Below are positions 35,750 through 44,352 of a DNA stretch of 64,000 nucleotides, piece after piece. The notes below the pieces were generated by a model. That model saw nothing but the letters and a program-made list of their open reading frames with translations, made no database searches and was not told where the DNA came from. The position numbers and the translations under genes are program-made. Origin of the DNA: Candidatus Dadabacteria bacterium (GTDB lineage Bacteria > Desulfobacterota_D > UBA1144 > Nemesobacterales > Nemesobacteraceae). The stretch's first letter is position 1, and each line of letters opens with the position of its first letter. Where the stretch lies: positions 248,001 through 312,000 of the forward strand of contig CATOTB010000001.1 of assembly GCA_951812945.1 (NCBI GenBank), read 5' to 3'.

Positions 35750-36154
35750 ATGTCTGAGAAGGTAAAGAAAAAGGATGAGCAGTGGCAGGATGAGCTCTCT
35801 TCTGAGCAGTTTCTTGTTACGAGGAAAAAGGGTACGGAGAGGGCCTTTACCGGAAAGTATCACGACCACCACGAAAAAGGCATGTACACCTGCGTCTGCT
35901 GCGGGCAGGAGCTTTTCCGTTTCTCGGAGAAGTTCGATTCCGGCACGGGATGGCCTAGCTTCTGGGAACCCGTTTCTAGGGAGAACGTAGCGGAGAAAGC
36001 CGATCATTCCCACGGAATGACCAGAACCGAAGTGCTTTGCTCAAAGTGCGACGCTCACCTTGGGCATGTTTTCCCCGACGGCCCCCAGCCCACGGGGATG
36101 AGATACTGCATAAATTCCGCCTCTTTGGATTTTGAGGAAGAAAAAGAGGAGTAG
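35750..36154 (+). CDS. msrB: Peptide-methionine (R)-S-oxide reductase MsrB
   Basis: About 134 residues from the ATG at 35750; an earlier TTG overlaps the tyrA end. Zinc-binding CxxC pairs are visible (YTCVCCGQELF and VLCSKCDAHLGHVF). The fold core is KFDSGTGWPSFWEP, and the catalytic Cys is in GMRYCINSASL. It repairs oxidised methionine in proteins. No signal peptide is seen, so it is cytoplasmic. It is probably co-transcribed with tyrA. Confidence 0.95.
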   Translation: MSEKVKKKDEQWQDELSSEQFLVTRKKGTERAFTGKYHDHHEKGMYTCVCCGQELFRFSEKFDSGTGWPSFWEPVSRENVAEKADHSHGMTRTEVLCSKCDAHLGHVFPDGPQPTGMRYCINSASLDFEEEKEE

Positions 36155-36159
36155 AAAAG

Positions 36160-36231
36160 TGGCGACGGGTGGGTTCGAACCACCGACACAGGCCTTATGA
36201 GAGCCCCGCTCTGCCCCTGAGCTACGCCGCC
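36160..36231 (-). tRNA. tRNA-Met (CAT)
   Basis: A 72-nt cloverleaf reads on the minus strand. The acceptor GGCGGCG pairs with CGTCGCC (one G-U) with discriminator A; the D arm is GCTC-AGGGGCA-GAGC, the anticodon loop CTCATAA gives CAT, and the T arm is GGTGG-GTTCGAA-CCACC. The CCA end is not encoded (CTT follows). A tRNA-Ile2 whose CAT is modified to lysidine cannot be fully excluded, but the body looks like an elongator Met tRNA. Confidence 0.9.
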
Positions 36232-36314
36232 CCAGGAAAAAACAAGGTAAACCGAAAGGCAGCAAATTATACCGGAAGTCCACTGGGATTCAACGCGTGG
36301 ATCCGGTGAACGTA

Positions 36315-37949
36315 CTAAGGTTCCGACTGTTTGCGGACCGCGAAGCGGATACCTTTATTGGCCGGGGGAAGCGGAGCTTCCGGGTCTACCTGTTTCATTA
36401 TTGCTTTAGATGTATTGCCGACTATGGTCGGATTGTAATCTTCCCACTTGCGGATTTGCGGCTCATTTCCGTCACGGCGTAGGATACGGACGCTATCGAA
36501 TTTCTGCTCAAGCGAGTAGCCGGGGATGGAGATTTTCGGATTTTCCGACACTATGTGGGTTGCGGATGCGGAAACCGTTTTCAGGTTTCTGCCGATCAGT
36601 CGTCCCGTAAACATGTCATAGAATGGTATTTTATTGTGTAGGTAATAGTAGCCGGGCGAGTTGAAATAAGGACGGTCGATGTGCCATACTGCGTCGACGC
36701 CGGGAGTGCGTGCGAGATAGCGATAGGCGGCGAAAGTTGGATCCTGATTGCGCACGAAGCCCACAATTCCGGTTTCTGCCGAATAGCTTCTATACACATG
36801 TTTCTGGTAGGGAAGAGAGTTGAGAATTCCGGCTAGGGAAACGACCGAGAACACGGCTACCGCAAGTTTTGAAGCTACAAGTGCCCGGTCCGAACGAGCC
36901 ATAAGCTGCGCCACGATGTCCGAAGCGATCAGAAGCCACAGAGGGATGATGGCAAAGATGAAACGGTATTCCTTATGAGCCTGCAGGGAATGGAACAGTA
37001 GAATCACGGCTATTGACGCGAGCAAAAAGCCGTAGCGTCGCAGGTCAAGCAGCGTCCCTGCGGCAAAGAGCACACTTAGCCCGCCGCTAGCAAGAGTAAC
37101 CCACAACAAGAACTGATAAGCGGGGGTTTCGCCCGCCCGCAGTTCACCCAAAATCAAGTTAAAGTGCAGATTGGTAAGATAGGAATGAAACAGACCGCCG
37201 TTCCAGGTGACTGCGTCGAATATGCCGACTGCGAGGAGAACAGCCGCTGTGACAAGCACAAGCCGGATTTTCTTTCTGGTCAGAAAAAATGCCACTCCTA
37301 GAGGAAAAAGCGCAAGCGGTGCGTACTGAACCCGCACGGTCGCCGCTAGGACCGCAAGAACTGCCGCCAGAATTTCATTTTTTTCTGAAGATTTCCCCGC
37401 GGGCCTTCGAAGGCAAAGCGCAAACGCGATTATTAACAGGGCGGTGGCCACAAACTCCGTCATCGGCTTGTGGGCAAAGGCGACCAGCTCGTACCAGAAC
37501 GCACCGGCCACAAGAGCCACTCTGGCCGCGGTTTCGCTGAAATGCCGTCGCGCGAAAAAATACATTCCTGCCGGAATCAGAAGCGATACGGCGCAGAAAA
37601 AAAGCTTTACTCCCCCTATATACCAGACCGGCTCCCCGAGTCCTACGATATCAAACAGCTTGAGTACCCCGGCAACCGCCCCGGGAACGAGCCACGAGCG
37701 GGCTCCGTAGAAATATTCCCAGTAGCTTATACCGTTTCCGAAGACGAGACGGTGCGCTGGCTCAAGGTATTGCATGATTTCATCTGGATGAAGAACGAAA
37801 TCGCCTGAAAGCGCTACGGCCGCGCGCGCTATGAAACCGAGCGCAAGCACAAGCGGAAGATATTTCCAAGGGGGCTCGTCCGGATTCCGAGGATAGAGAA
37901 GGAAGTTTAGACGATAAGCTTTCCCCTGTTTGTCTTTTCCTTTTATCAT
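36315..37949 (-). CDS. GT22-like (ALG9/PIG-B-type) membrane mannosyltransferase homologue
   Basis: 544 residues with around ten membrane helices. The first periplasmic loop has DFVLHPDEIMQYLEPAHRLVFG, followed by SYWEYFYGARSWLVPG. The late loop has SLQAHKEYRFIFAIIPLWLL, closely matching the GT22 signatures HPDE(x)(x)Q and HKExRF. GT22 enzymes transfer mannose from polyprenyl or dolichyl phosphate. In bacteria such proteins are poorly described; the acceptor here is unknown. It adds a fourth lipid-sugar gene to the three at 16-21 kb. Confidence 0.85.
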   Translation of the reverse strand: MIKGKDKQGKAYRLNFLLYPRNPDEPPWKYLPLVLALGFIARAAVALSGDFVLHPDEIMQYLEPAHRLVFGNGISYWEYFYGARSWLVPGAVAGVLKLFDIVGLGEPVWYIGGVKLFFCAVSLLIPAGMYFFARRHFSETAARVALVAGAFWYELVAFAHKPMTEFVATALLIIAFALCLRRPAGKSSEKNEILAAVLAVLAATVRVQYAPLALFPLGVAFFLTRKKIRLVLVTAAVLLAVGIFDAVTWNGGLFHSYLTNLHFNLILGELRAGETPAYQFLLWVTLASGGLSVLFAAGTLLDLRRYGFLLASIAVILLFHSLQAHKEYRFIFAIIPLWLLIASDIVAQLMARSDRALVASKLAVAVFSVVSLAGILNSLPYQKHVYRSYSAETGIVGFVRNQDPTFAAYRYLARTPGVDAVWHIDRPYFNSPGYYYLHNKIPFYDMFTGRLIGRNLKTVSASATHIVSENPKISIPGYSLEQKFDSVRILRRDGNEPQIRKWEDYNPTIVGNTSKAIMKQVDPEAPLPPANKGIRFAVRKQSEP

Positions 37950-37998
37950 TTGATCTTGGGTTTCGGAGAAAACTGTCGCGACCCGGGCTCTTTATGAA

Positions 37999-38679
37999 TC
38001 AGCCAGCGGCCGCACCGTTTCTCTCCGCTTTTTCCCTGATGAGTCCGAGTTCCAGAAGTTTTCTGTAGGTCTTGGTGTGAGAGCCGTGGAGGGAGAAGGT
38101 CTCTATGTCTTGGGGTTCGTCGATGTCGATGCTGATGTTAAAATTTCTGTAGACATCGCAGGGCACGTATCTTCGCTCGGCTTCCTCCCTGTGCTTTCTG
38201 AAACTGTCGTTGCCGAACATCGAGGGTATGCTGTCGGGAGGTTTTCTGAGTATGGCATTTGTGCCGAGCTCGTCTTCTGAAGGCACAAGTATCACGGACT
38301 TGCCCTTTTTTTCCTTTTCCAGGACGAAATCAAGGTCCTCGCCGGTTATGAGAGGGGCGTCGCCTGGGATTACGAGCACCGACTTTGCGCCCATTTTCCT
38401 GCAGACCTGAATCGCCAGATCAACCGACGAACTCTCCCCGAGCTGGTCTTCCTCCCTTATGACGGCGAATCCTTCCTCAAGAGCCATTTTTTCCGCTTTC
38501 CTGTCAACCGTAACAATGACCCTGTTGTCTGCGAGCTTAGAGTCTCCAACCGCGGAGAACACGTCCTCGAGCATCACGTAGGCAAGCTCGGTCCTCTGTT
38601 TCTTGCTTAACACCGAGGCAAGCCTTTCGTTTGCCCTTGAAAGATCTTTTACTGGAATCAGTATGAATTTCAAAACCAC
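37999..38679 (-). CDS. cofC: 2-phospho-L-lactate (or phosphoenolpyruvate) guanylyltransferase, coenzyme F420 pathway
   Basis: 226 residues with the CofC/FbiD nucleotidyltransferase fold: ILIPVKDLSRANERLASVLS at the N-terminus, VLVIPGDAPLITGEDLDFVL and the GTNAILRKPPDSIPSMFGNDSF region. It activates a three-carbon acid with GTP to form the lactyl/PEP-diphosphoguanosine used by CofD/FbiA. The gene stands alone, so F420 production depends on cofD, cofE and fbiC-type genes outside the window. Confidence 0.88.
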   Translation of the reverse strand: MVLKFILIPVKDLSRANERLASVLSKKQRTELAYVMLEDVFSAVGDSKLADNRVIVTVDRKAEKMALEEGFAVIREEDQLGESSSVDLAIQVCRKMGAKSVLVIPGDAPLITGEDLDFVLEKEKKGKSVILVPSEDELGTNAILRKPPDSIPSMFGNDSFRKHREEAERRYVPCDVYRNFNISIDIDEPQDIETFSLHGSHTKTYRKLLELGLIREKAERNGAAAG

Positions 38680-38755
38680 TACCTCACGGTGACGGGTTCT
38701 TGTCCCCGCACTATTCTATCCAATAAAAACATCGCTTGAAAAACAGAGGAGACGA

Positions 38756-38962
38756 GTGGCTCTTGGCAGTCCGGATTTGCAACTGACCGTACTGGATCAA
38801 AGTAGCGGCCCTGAAGACATGAATCTTCCGGGTTTCCAACTGCACCGACTCAAAGGTTCGTTGAAAGGTTATTATGCCGTTTCAGTCTCTGGTAACTGGC
38901 GGGTCAGGTTTCGTTTCAAAGATGGCGATGCCGTAGACGTAAATTACTTGGATTATCATTAA
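38756..38962 (+). CDS. higB: HigB/RelE-type toxin, N-terminally short
   Basis: 68 residues from a GTG after GAGGAG. The C-terminal half is clearly HigB (EDMNLPGFQLHRLKGSLKGYYAVSVSGNWRVRFRF, then VDVNYLDYH). Typical HigB toxins are about 92 residues, so roughly 20 N-terminal residues are missing. The upstream in-frame codons are open but do not resemble the missing helix. Full-length HigB is a ribosome-dependent mRNA interferase; this one may be weak or inactive. higA follows 32 bp later. Confidence 0.82.
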   Translation: MALGSPDLQLTVLDQSSGPEDMNLPGFQLHRLKGSLKGYYAVSVSGNWRVRFRFKDGDAVDVNYLDYH

Positions 38963-38994
38963 ACATGGTCGATTATAGTTAGAGGAGAAAAATT

Positions 38995-39294
38995 ATGGCA
39001 ATGAAGAATCCTGTGCATCCGGGCGTCATTGTACGCGAGGATTGCATGAAACCCTTGAATCTATCGGTTACCGAGTGCGCAAAGCTGCTCGGCGTAGCGC
39101 GCCAGACGCTTTCCAACCTTGTCAACGCAAAGGCATCGATTTCCGTTGAGATGGCCTACAGGCTATCAAAGGCGTTCGGTTCGACTCCGAGAACCTGGCT
39201 CGGCATGCAACTGGCCTTTGATCTTGTCCAGTCGCAGGAACTGGAACGAAAGATCAAGGTAAAACGCATTTCCATGGAACGTCAATCGACGTGA
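38995..39294 (+). CDS. higA: HigA-type antitoxin
   Basis: 99 residues with an XRE-like helix-turn-helix (VTECAKLLGVARQTLSNLVNAKASISVEMAYRLSKAFG) and the family opening HPGVIVREDCMKPL. It binds and neutralises HigB and represses the operon. GAGGAG precedes the ATG. Confidence 0.92.
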   Translation: MAMKNPVHPGVIVREDCMKPLNLSVTECAKLLGVARQTLSNLVNAKASISVEMAYRLSKAFGSTPRTWLGMQLAFDLVQSQELERKIKVKRISMERQST

Positions 39295-39459
39295 AGAACA
39301 GCCCCATAGTCGAGGTAAAGCGGAGAACTCGGTTCACAACCTGTCTTTCTTTGTTGATCGGGATTTTCGGGACTTCCTTTTCTCTGGTCTTAAGCCGAAA
39401 CAGTAGCGTCCTTGGAAAAATTGACTCTACATCGGCCCCACGCGTTGTCCGGGGCTTCA

Positions 39460-39489
39460 TTGACAATAAAAGACGCTTCTATATACAAT
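39460..39489 (+). promoter_or_regulatory. Promoter upstream of hisB
   Basis: TTGACA at 39460-39465 and TACAAT at 39484-39489 (18-bp spacing; TATACA at 16 bp is an alternative) lie about 50 bp before the hisB start, with AGGAG near 39525. Confidence 0.65.
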
Positions 39490-39540
39490 GATTAGCGCAA
39501 ATCCGCCGACAGGCCACAAAAAAAGGAGCCCGGTTTAACA

Positions 39541-40128
39541 ATGACCCGCAAAGCTGTTTTGAAAAGAGAAACGTCCGAAGTCAGCGCCAGCGTCGAGCTT
39601 GATCTCGACGGAACCGGGAAATTCGATATCTCGACAGGGGTACCGTTTTTCGACCACATGCTGAGCCAGTTTGCAAAGCACGGCTACTTTGACCTCACGG
39701 TTAAGGCCGAAGGAGACATTGATGTTGATTTCCACCACACCGTTGAGGATGTAGGGATAGCTCTCGGGGAAGTCTTCTCCGAGGCTCTCGGAGACAAGAG
39801 GGGAATCACAAGGTATGGACACGCTGTAATTCCTTTTGACGACGCGCTTGTAGTAGTGGCTGTCGATCTGAGTGACAGACCCTGCTTTGTTTTCAAGGGG
39901 GAAATTCCCGCAGGCAAGGTCGGGGATTTTGACTCAGAGCTTGCCGAAGAGTTTTTCAAGTCCCTGACAAACTCGCTTCGCTGCAACCTGCACATCGAGT
40001 TTCGCCACGGAACGAACCTGCACCACATAATAGAAGCCATGTTCAAGGCCCTTGGGAGATCCATGGATACGGCCTCGGCGCTTGACGGCCGCCGTGACGA
40101 TATTCCCTCGACCAAGGGGACGCTCTAG
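39541..40128 (+). CDS. hisB: Imidazoleglycerol-phosphate dehydratase
   Basis: 195 residues, monofunctional HisB. Metal-binding signatures: GVPFFDHMLSQFAKHGYFDL and DFHHTVEDVGIALGE in the first repeat, HIEFRHGTNLHHIIEAMFKALGRS in the second. It dehydrates imidazole glycerol phosphate to imidazole acetol phosphate, the step before HisC. Its stop codon overlaps the hisH start by one base. Confidence 0.96.
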   Translation: MTRKAVLKRETSEVSASVELDLDGTGKFDISTGVPFFDHMLSQFAKHGYFDLTVKAEGDIDVDFHHTVEDVGIALGEVFSEALGDKRGITRYGHAVIPFDDALVVVAVDLSDRPCFVFKGEIPAGKVGDFDSELAEEFFKSLTNSLRCNLHIEFRHGTNLHHIIEAMFKALGRSMDTASALDGRRDDIPSTKGTL

Positions 40129-40748
40129 TGATTTCCATCGTGGATTACGGGATGGGGAACCTGAGGAGCGTTGAGAAGGGTTTTACCTCTCAGGGGATCG
40201 ACGTCCGCGTAAGTGCGGACCCGGGCGACATAGAGAGTTCAAGCGGTATTGTGCTTCCCGGAGTCGGGGCTTTCGGCGACTGCGTGAGGAACCTTCGCGA
40301 GCGTTCCATGATTGGACCCATAAAGGATTTTATCGAAAGCGACCGGCCTTTTCTTGGAATATGCCTCGGTTTCCAGGTGCTGTTTGAGTCAAGCGAGGAA
40401 GCTCCCGGGGAAGAGGGGCTCGGGGTCTTCAGGGGGAAGGTAGTGCGGTTCCGCCCCGAGGAGAAAAGAATGAAGGTGCCCCACATGGGCTGGAACAGGG
40501 TGAGCGTGCCCGATGAAAGTTTCATACTGGATGGGATACCGCAGCGGAGCTGGTTTTATTTTGTTCACTCCTACCACGTGGTCTCGGAGCAGCCCGGAGT
40601 GGATGTCCTCCGCTCCGATTACGGAGGCTCCTTCGAGGCGGGAGTCATATCCGGAAAACTCTCCGCTTTTCAGTTCCACCCTGAAAAAAGCTCAGACTAC
40701 GGGCTCATGATCTTAAGGAACTTCTCGAAGCTCTGCCTTGAGAACTGA
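40128..40748 (+). CDS. hisH: Imidazole glycerol phosphate synthase glutaminase subunit
   Basis: 206 residues from a GTG overlapping the hisB stop. It is a class I glutamine amidotransferase with the nucleophile in FLGICLGFQVLFES and the His/Glu pair in AFQFHPEKSSDYG. It feeds ammonia to HisF. hisF and hisA do not follow: the next gene is convergent and overlaps the hisH 3' end by 52 bp. Confidence 0.95.
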   Translation: MISIVDYGMGNLRSVEKGFTSQGIDVRVSADPGDIESSSGIVLPGVGAFGDCVRNLRERSMIGPIKDFIESDRPFLGICLGFQVLFESSEEAPGEEGLGVFRGKVVRFRPEEKRMKVPHMGWNRVSVPDESFILDGIPQRSWFYFVHSYHVVSEQPGVDVLRSDYGGSFEAGVISGKLSAFQFHPEKSSDYGLMILRNFSKLCLEN

Positions 40749-42727
40749 TCTTTCTCCCGTCCGTAAACAGCTTCGTACGCGGCGTAGCTTCTCAGGATTT
40801 TTTTAACGTAGTTTCTTGACTGCTCAAAAGGGATTTCCTCCACGAACTCGTCAATGTCGAGTGAGCCGTTTTTCTCGTACCACACCTTCGCGCTTGTAGG
40901 ACCGCCGTTATACCCGGCTAGGCTTACGGCGAAGTTCCCCTTAAAGATCTCGAGCAGCCAGCTCAGGTAATAGCATCCGAGATTAAGATTGGTGTCGGGA
41001 GAGAAAAGCTGGGAGGTCTCGAAACTCGAAAGACCCGCCTTGGGCGCCGCCTCAAGCGCAGTCGAGGGCAGAAGCTGCATGAGCCCCCTGGCGTCAGAAA
41101 CCGAAACCGCCTCCTTGTCGAAATGGCTCTCCTCCCTTATGACTGAATAGACAAGAAACTCGTCGAGGGTGTATTTCTGCGAAAAAAACTTCACCCGTTC
41201 CTCAAAACCCTTCGGAAAAGACAAGTGGAGCGCCTCGGGGGACCTGAGACCGTTTGCCAGGTTTATGGAGCTTTTGTAATCCCGCACCTGCAGGTAGAGC
41301 GAGGCGAGATAGAGGCGCTGCGCGACCGTTTTCGCCTGGGGCCGAAGCAGCTCGGCTTCCCTGAGCGCAAGGTCGTATATCCCGGCCTTTGCGAAGAAAA
41401 GGAATTTCTTGAGCGCGGGATTTTTCCCGAAAGGATTCCCCGAGTAAGCAGCAGGAGGTGGTTTAGGAAGCAGGGTTTTTTTGAGCCTTAGTTTCGCGAG
41501 AAACGAATAGTAGGTGATTTTCCGCGAGTCCGCGAGTTTTCCAAGCGCGAAAAGCGCCCCGGGTTTGTCTCCCGCCCTCTCGGCCGCCCTTGCGTACCAG
41601 TAAAGAAAGCGCTCCCGCTCGGCGCCGTATGCCCAGGCGCGGTCGGAGAAAACCTCAAGTGCTTTTTCGTATTCCTTTTTCCTGTAGTGGATCCACCCGA
41701 GGTTCCAGGCGCTTTTCCGAGCCTCTTCCCTTTTGGGATATTTCTCGATGATCAGGCGGTAGAGGCGCTGGGCTTCCTCGAATTCTTCTCGCAGATGGCG
41801 AAGTCTCGCGGCCCTAAAAAGCGATTTTGCCGCCCAGTGACTTCCGGGGTTAAGCTTGTGGAGAAGCTCGAAGGTGCCTATGGCTTCTTCCTCCTTCTCC
41901 ATGCTCATCAGGGTCACGCCCTTCCAGTAAAAAGCCTTTGGGGAATCGATCCCCGAGAAGATGGCTAGGGCTTCCGGAAACCTAGAGAGCCTGTATAGGC
42001 AGATGCCGATTTTAATTCTCACAGCGCTTGTCTGGGTAGCCTCTGAGAAAGCCTCAAGTGCTCCCTCCCAATTCCCGGTCTTAAACAAAACCTCTCCTCT
42101 TTTTGCGAACTGCCGCGGCGAGGGAGTGAATGTCTTTTCGTTTTTTTTATGAAGCTTGAACACGTAATCCGAGAAGCTCACTTCCGGGTGCTCAGCCCAT
42201 ATCCTCTCGAACATCTCCGAGGCCGCATGGAACAGGCTCTGTTTTTCTTTTATTTCGCCGAGGTTTTTTAGATGAACGGCCTTTTTCCACTTGCTGTCGG
42301 TTCTTCGGGCAAGATGGGAGTATATTTTTTCCGCCTCCGCGAGCCGCTTGCTCTCAAGGTGGATTTCCGCGAGCCGTTCGTGGGCGTCATGGCCGATTGC
42401 CGAGTCCGGGTGGTGTTTAAGGATCTTGAGGAAAAGTGCCTCGGCTTTTTCCTTCTCCCCGAGGCCGAGTGCCGCCTCAGCTTCGTAGTAAAGAATGTAG
42501 TCTTCTATGAAGACAAGCTTGTCCTTTATCTCGGGGAGGATCCCGCGTACCTCGGCATGCCGATCGTTTTGAGCGTGGCAGTGAAGCTTCAGAAACCGCG
42601 CCTCAAGGGTTTTTTCGGCAGACAGCAGAGCTTTTTCGCAGTCGGCGTGATCGGCGCGCGCGCCCTGCGCCGCAACGGCGAGAACAGAAAAAGCGAGGAG
42701 AAAAACGCTGAGAGCCGACTTTTTCAA
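40697..42727 (-). CDS. slt: Soluble-lytic-transglycosylase-like protein with TPR superhelix
   Basis: 676 residues. A signal peptide (residues 1-25, LLAFSVLAVAAQGARA) directs it to the periplasm. Residues about 50-450 are helical TPR-like repeats forming the Slt70-type doughnut. The catalytic SLT domain is at about 525-650: YSVIREESHFDKEAVS with the catalytic Glu, DARGLMQLLPSTA, and NLGCYYLSWLLEIF with AGYNGGP. It cleaves peptidoglycan glycan strands. It lies 5 bp after the dppC-like gene on the same strand. Confidence 0.92.
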   Translation of the reverse strand: MKKSALSVFLLAFSVLAVAAQGARADHADCEKALLSAEKTLEARFLKLHCHAQNDRHAEVRGILPEIKDKLVFIEDYILYYEAEAALGLGEKEKAEALFLKILKHHPDSAIGHDAHERLAEIHLESKRLAEAEKIYSHLARRTDSKWKKAVHLKNLGEIKEKQSLFHAASEMFERIWAEHPEVSFSDYVFKLHKKNEKTFTPSPRQFAKRGEVLFKTGNWEGALEAFSEATQTSAVRIKIGICLYRLSRFPEALAIFSGIDSPKAFYWKGVTLMSMEKEEEAIGTFELLHKLNPGSHWAAKSLFRAARLRHLREEFEEAQRLYRLIIEKYPKREEARKSAWNLGWIHYRKKEYEKALEVFSDRAWAYGAERERFLYWYARAAERAGDKPGALFALGKLADSRKITYYSFLAKLRLKKTLLPKPPPAAYSGNPFGKNPALKKFLFFAKAGIYDLALREAELLRPQAKTVAQRLYLASLYLQVRDYKSSINLANGLRSPEALHLSFPKGFEERVKFFSQKYTLDEFLVYSVIREESHFDKEAVSVSDARGLMQLLPSTALEAAPKAGLSSFETSQLFSPDTNLNLGCYYLSWLLEIFKGNFAVSLAGYNGGPTSAKVWYEKNGSLDIDEFVEEIPFEQSRNYVKKILRSYAAYEAVYGREKDQFSRQSFEKFLKIMSP

Positions 42728-42732
42728 TCCCG

Positions 42733-43542
42733 CTACCTCGCATTCTCAGAAGCCAGAAGGTCTCGTATGCCTTCCCCGAAAAGGTTGAATGAAAGCGCCG
42801 TAACGAAAATTGCGAGGCTCGGGAACACTATGAGGTGCGGAAAAGTCCTTATCCCCTGCCACCCGGTGCTTGCAAGCGTGCCCCAGCTCGCCTCGGGCGG
42901 GGATATGCCGAGGCCGAGAAAGCTGAGGGTGGATTCGGTGAGAATCGCGTAGGGGACCGAGAACGTGACGGTGACTATGAGGGGACTAAGCGTGTTCGGA
43001 AGTATGTGCCTTGCGAGAATGATCCGAGGAGAGGCCCCAAGCGCCCTTGCCGACTCGATGTACTCAAACGACTTTATCTGCAAAACGCTTCCCCTCACTA
43101 TCCTCGCAACCCTCATCCACGACATTATCCCCAGCGATATGACGATGCCCGTAACCCCGGTTCCGATGACGAGAGTGAGCAGGACGATCAGCAGAAGGTC
43201 GGGAACGGCGTAGAACACGTCCACCGTGCGCATTATGAGTTCATCCGTTTTCCCCCCCGCGTATCCCGAGACCGCTCCCAGCACCGTTCCGATTACAAGG
43301 GCCATCGCCGCGGTTCCCACTGCGACCATGATCGATATCCTCGAGCCGTGGATGACCCTGCTCAGCAGGTCGCGTCCCTCCTGGTCCGTTCCCATGAGGT
43401 GCACCGAGTCGGGGGCGCGAAGCGCGTTTGGGAAATTCGTCTGGTCGTACTCGTAGGGGGAGAGCGCCGGCGCGAAAATCGCTACCAGAATTATGAGGAG
43501 TATCAGTATTCCCGTGATTATTACCTGGGTTTTTACGTACAT
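42733..43542 (-). CDS. DppC/OppC-type peptide ABC transporter permease
   Basis: 269 residues with an N-terminal helix, the DppC extracellular stretch HLMGTDQEGRDLLSRVIHGSRIS, five more helices and the EAA loop ESARALGASPRIILARHILPN that contacts the ATPase. It imports peptides or nickel together with a DppB partner, ATPases and a binding protein; none is adjacent. It sits between queF and slt, an unusual setting for a lone permease. A role in recycling cell-wall peptides freed by Slt is possible but unproven. Confidence 0.9.
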   Translation of the reverse strand: MYVKTQVIITGILILLIILVAIFAPALSPYEYDQTNFPNALRAPDSVHLMGTDQEGRDLLSRVIHGSRISIMVAVGTAAMALVIGTVLGAVSGYAGGKTDELIMRTVDVFYAVPDLLLIVLLTLVIGTGVTGIVISLGIMSWMRVARIVRGSVLQIKSFEYIESARALGASPRIILARHILPNTLSPLIVTVTFSVPYAILTESTLSFLGLGISPPEASWGTLASTGWQGIRTFPHLIVFPSLAIFVTALSFNLFGEGIRDLLASENAR

Positions 43543-43563
43543 GCTGCCGGGGGCCCGAGAAAC

Positions 43564-43923
43564 TCAGGCGTCTTTTTTATGTGCGGCCCGGACGACCGTT
43601 TTTATTCCGCCGCGGACGTTGAAGTCGCCCGTGACCTCAACCGACCTTGGGTCGCACACCGAAACGAAGTCGTTTAGAATCCTGTTTGTCACGTGCTCGT
43701 GGAACTCGCCCGCGTTCCTGTAGGAAAACATGTAAAGCTTAAGGGACTTAAGTTCCACGCAGAGACGGTCGGGGACGTATTTTATGGTGATGGTCGCAAA
43801 GTCCGGCTGCCCAGTTTTGGGGCACACGCAGGTGAACTCGGGACACGATATCTCGATTTCGTAATCCCTCTCCGGATTTTTGTTCTCAAAAGTCTCAAGG
43901 ATTTCCGGGCTCGGTTCATCCAT
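43564..43923 (-). CDS. queF: NADPH-dependent 7-cyano-7-deazaguanine reductase QueF (type I)
   Basis: 119 residues, the short single-domain type. The nucleophilic Cys is in [18 protein letters not shown], and the QueF motif and substrate-binding Glu are in [20 protein letters not shown]. It reduces preQ0 to preQ1 for queuosine in tRNA. It shares the tunnelling fold with FolE2, encoded in this window, which supplies the pathway's pterin precursor. Confidence 0.94.
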   Translation of the reverse strand: MDEPSPEILETFENKNPERDYEIEISCPEFTCVCPKTGQPDFATITIKYVPDRLCVELKSLKLYMFSYRNAGEFHEHVTNRILNDFVSVCDPRSVEVTGDFNVRGGIKTVVRAAHKKDA

Positions 43924-44071
43924 GGATCAAAAAACGCCGCGCGGCCTTGCGGGCGCCACCTCCGTCTCCGCATAATCTATCAGATGTAAGTCTGTAATCA
44001 ACCCCGGCGGCGAGAGTTTTCACGGTTTGACACCGCAGGGTTTAGAGTAAATAATCTTCTCTTCTGCGTTT

Positions 44072-44145
44072 TGGGGCATCGTATAATGGCAGTACAGCGG
44101 ACTCTGAATCCGCTAGTCTAGGTTCGAATCCTAGTGCCCCAGCCA
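44072..44145 (+). tRNA. tRNA-Gln (CTG)
   Basis: Acceptor TGGGGCA pairs with TGCCCCA. The anticodon arm is GCGGA-CTCTGAA-TCCGC (anticodon CTG) and the T arm CTAGG-TTCGAAT-CCTAG. Discriminator G is at 44142 and an encoded CCA at 44143-44145. An accessory gene patch begins about 200 bp downstream, which is typical of tRNA-adjacent insertion sites, though I found no second copy of the tRNA 3' end. Confidence 0.93.
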
Positions 44146-44293
44146 CTTGAAGAAGAGTTAAGCTTTTCAAACTTACGGGCTTAGAAAGACAGAATCTAAC
44201 CATTTCTATTTATTTCCAGCACTTAATCAATGCCTAAGCATGTCAGAAAATCAAGCTTAATTTAATCACAGATTATATTCTGCAATTTTATTC

Positions 44294-44341
44294 TTGACTT
44301 ACAGTTTTTATTCTGTTAATATAGCTTTTATTTACAGAATA
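44294..44341 (+). promoter_or_regulatory. Promoter with operator-like inverted repeat for the mobile mystery pair
   Basis: TTGACT at 44294-44299 and TAATAT at 44317-44322 have 17-bp spacing. TATTCTGT (44309-44316) and ACAGAATA (44334-44341) form an 8-bp inverted repeat flanking the -10 and start point, the natural place for autorepression by the HTH protein that follows. Confidence 0.65.
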
Positions 44342-44352
44342 TAGGCTGTGAT

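Noticed and set aside
39291..39491. 66-residue plus-strand ORF overlapping the higA stop
   Set aside because: It runs through the hisB promoter and has no recognisable domain; the overlap is probably chance.
39470..39495. Fourth copy of the transposon end (TATATACAAT)
   Set aside because: Only the 10-bp promoter-like core matches; the outer GGGA and inner CTAACC parts are absent.
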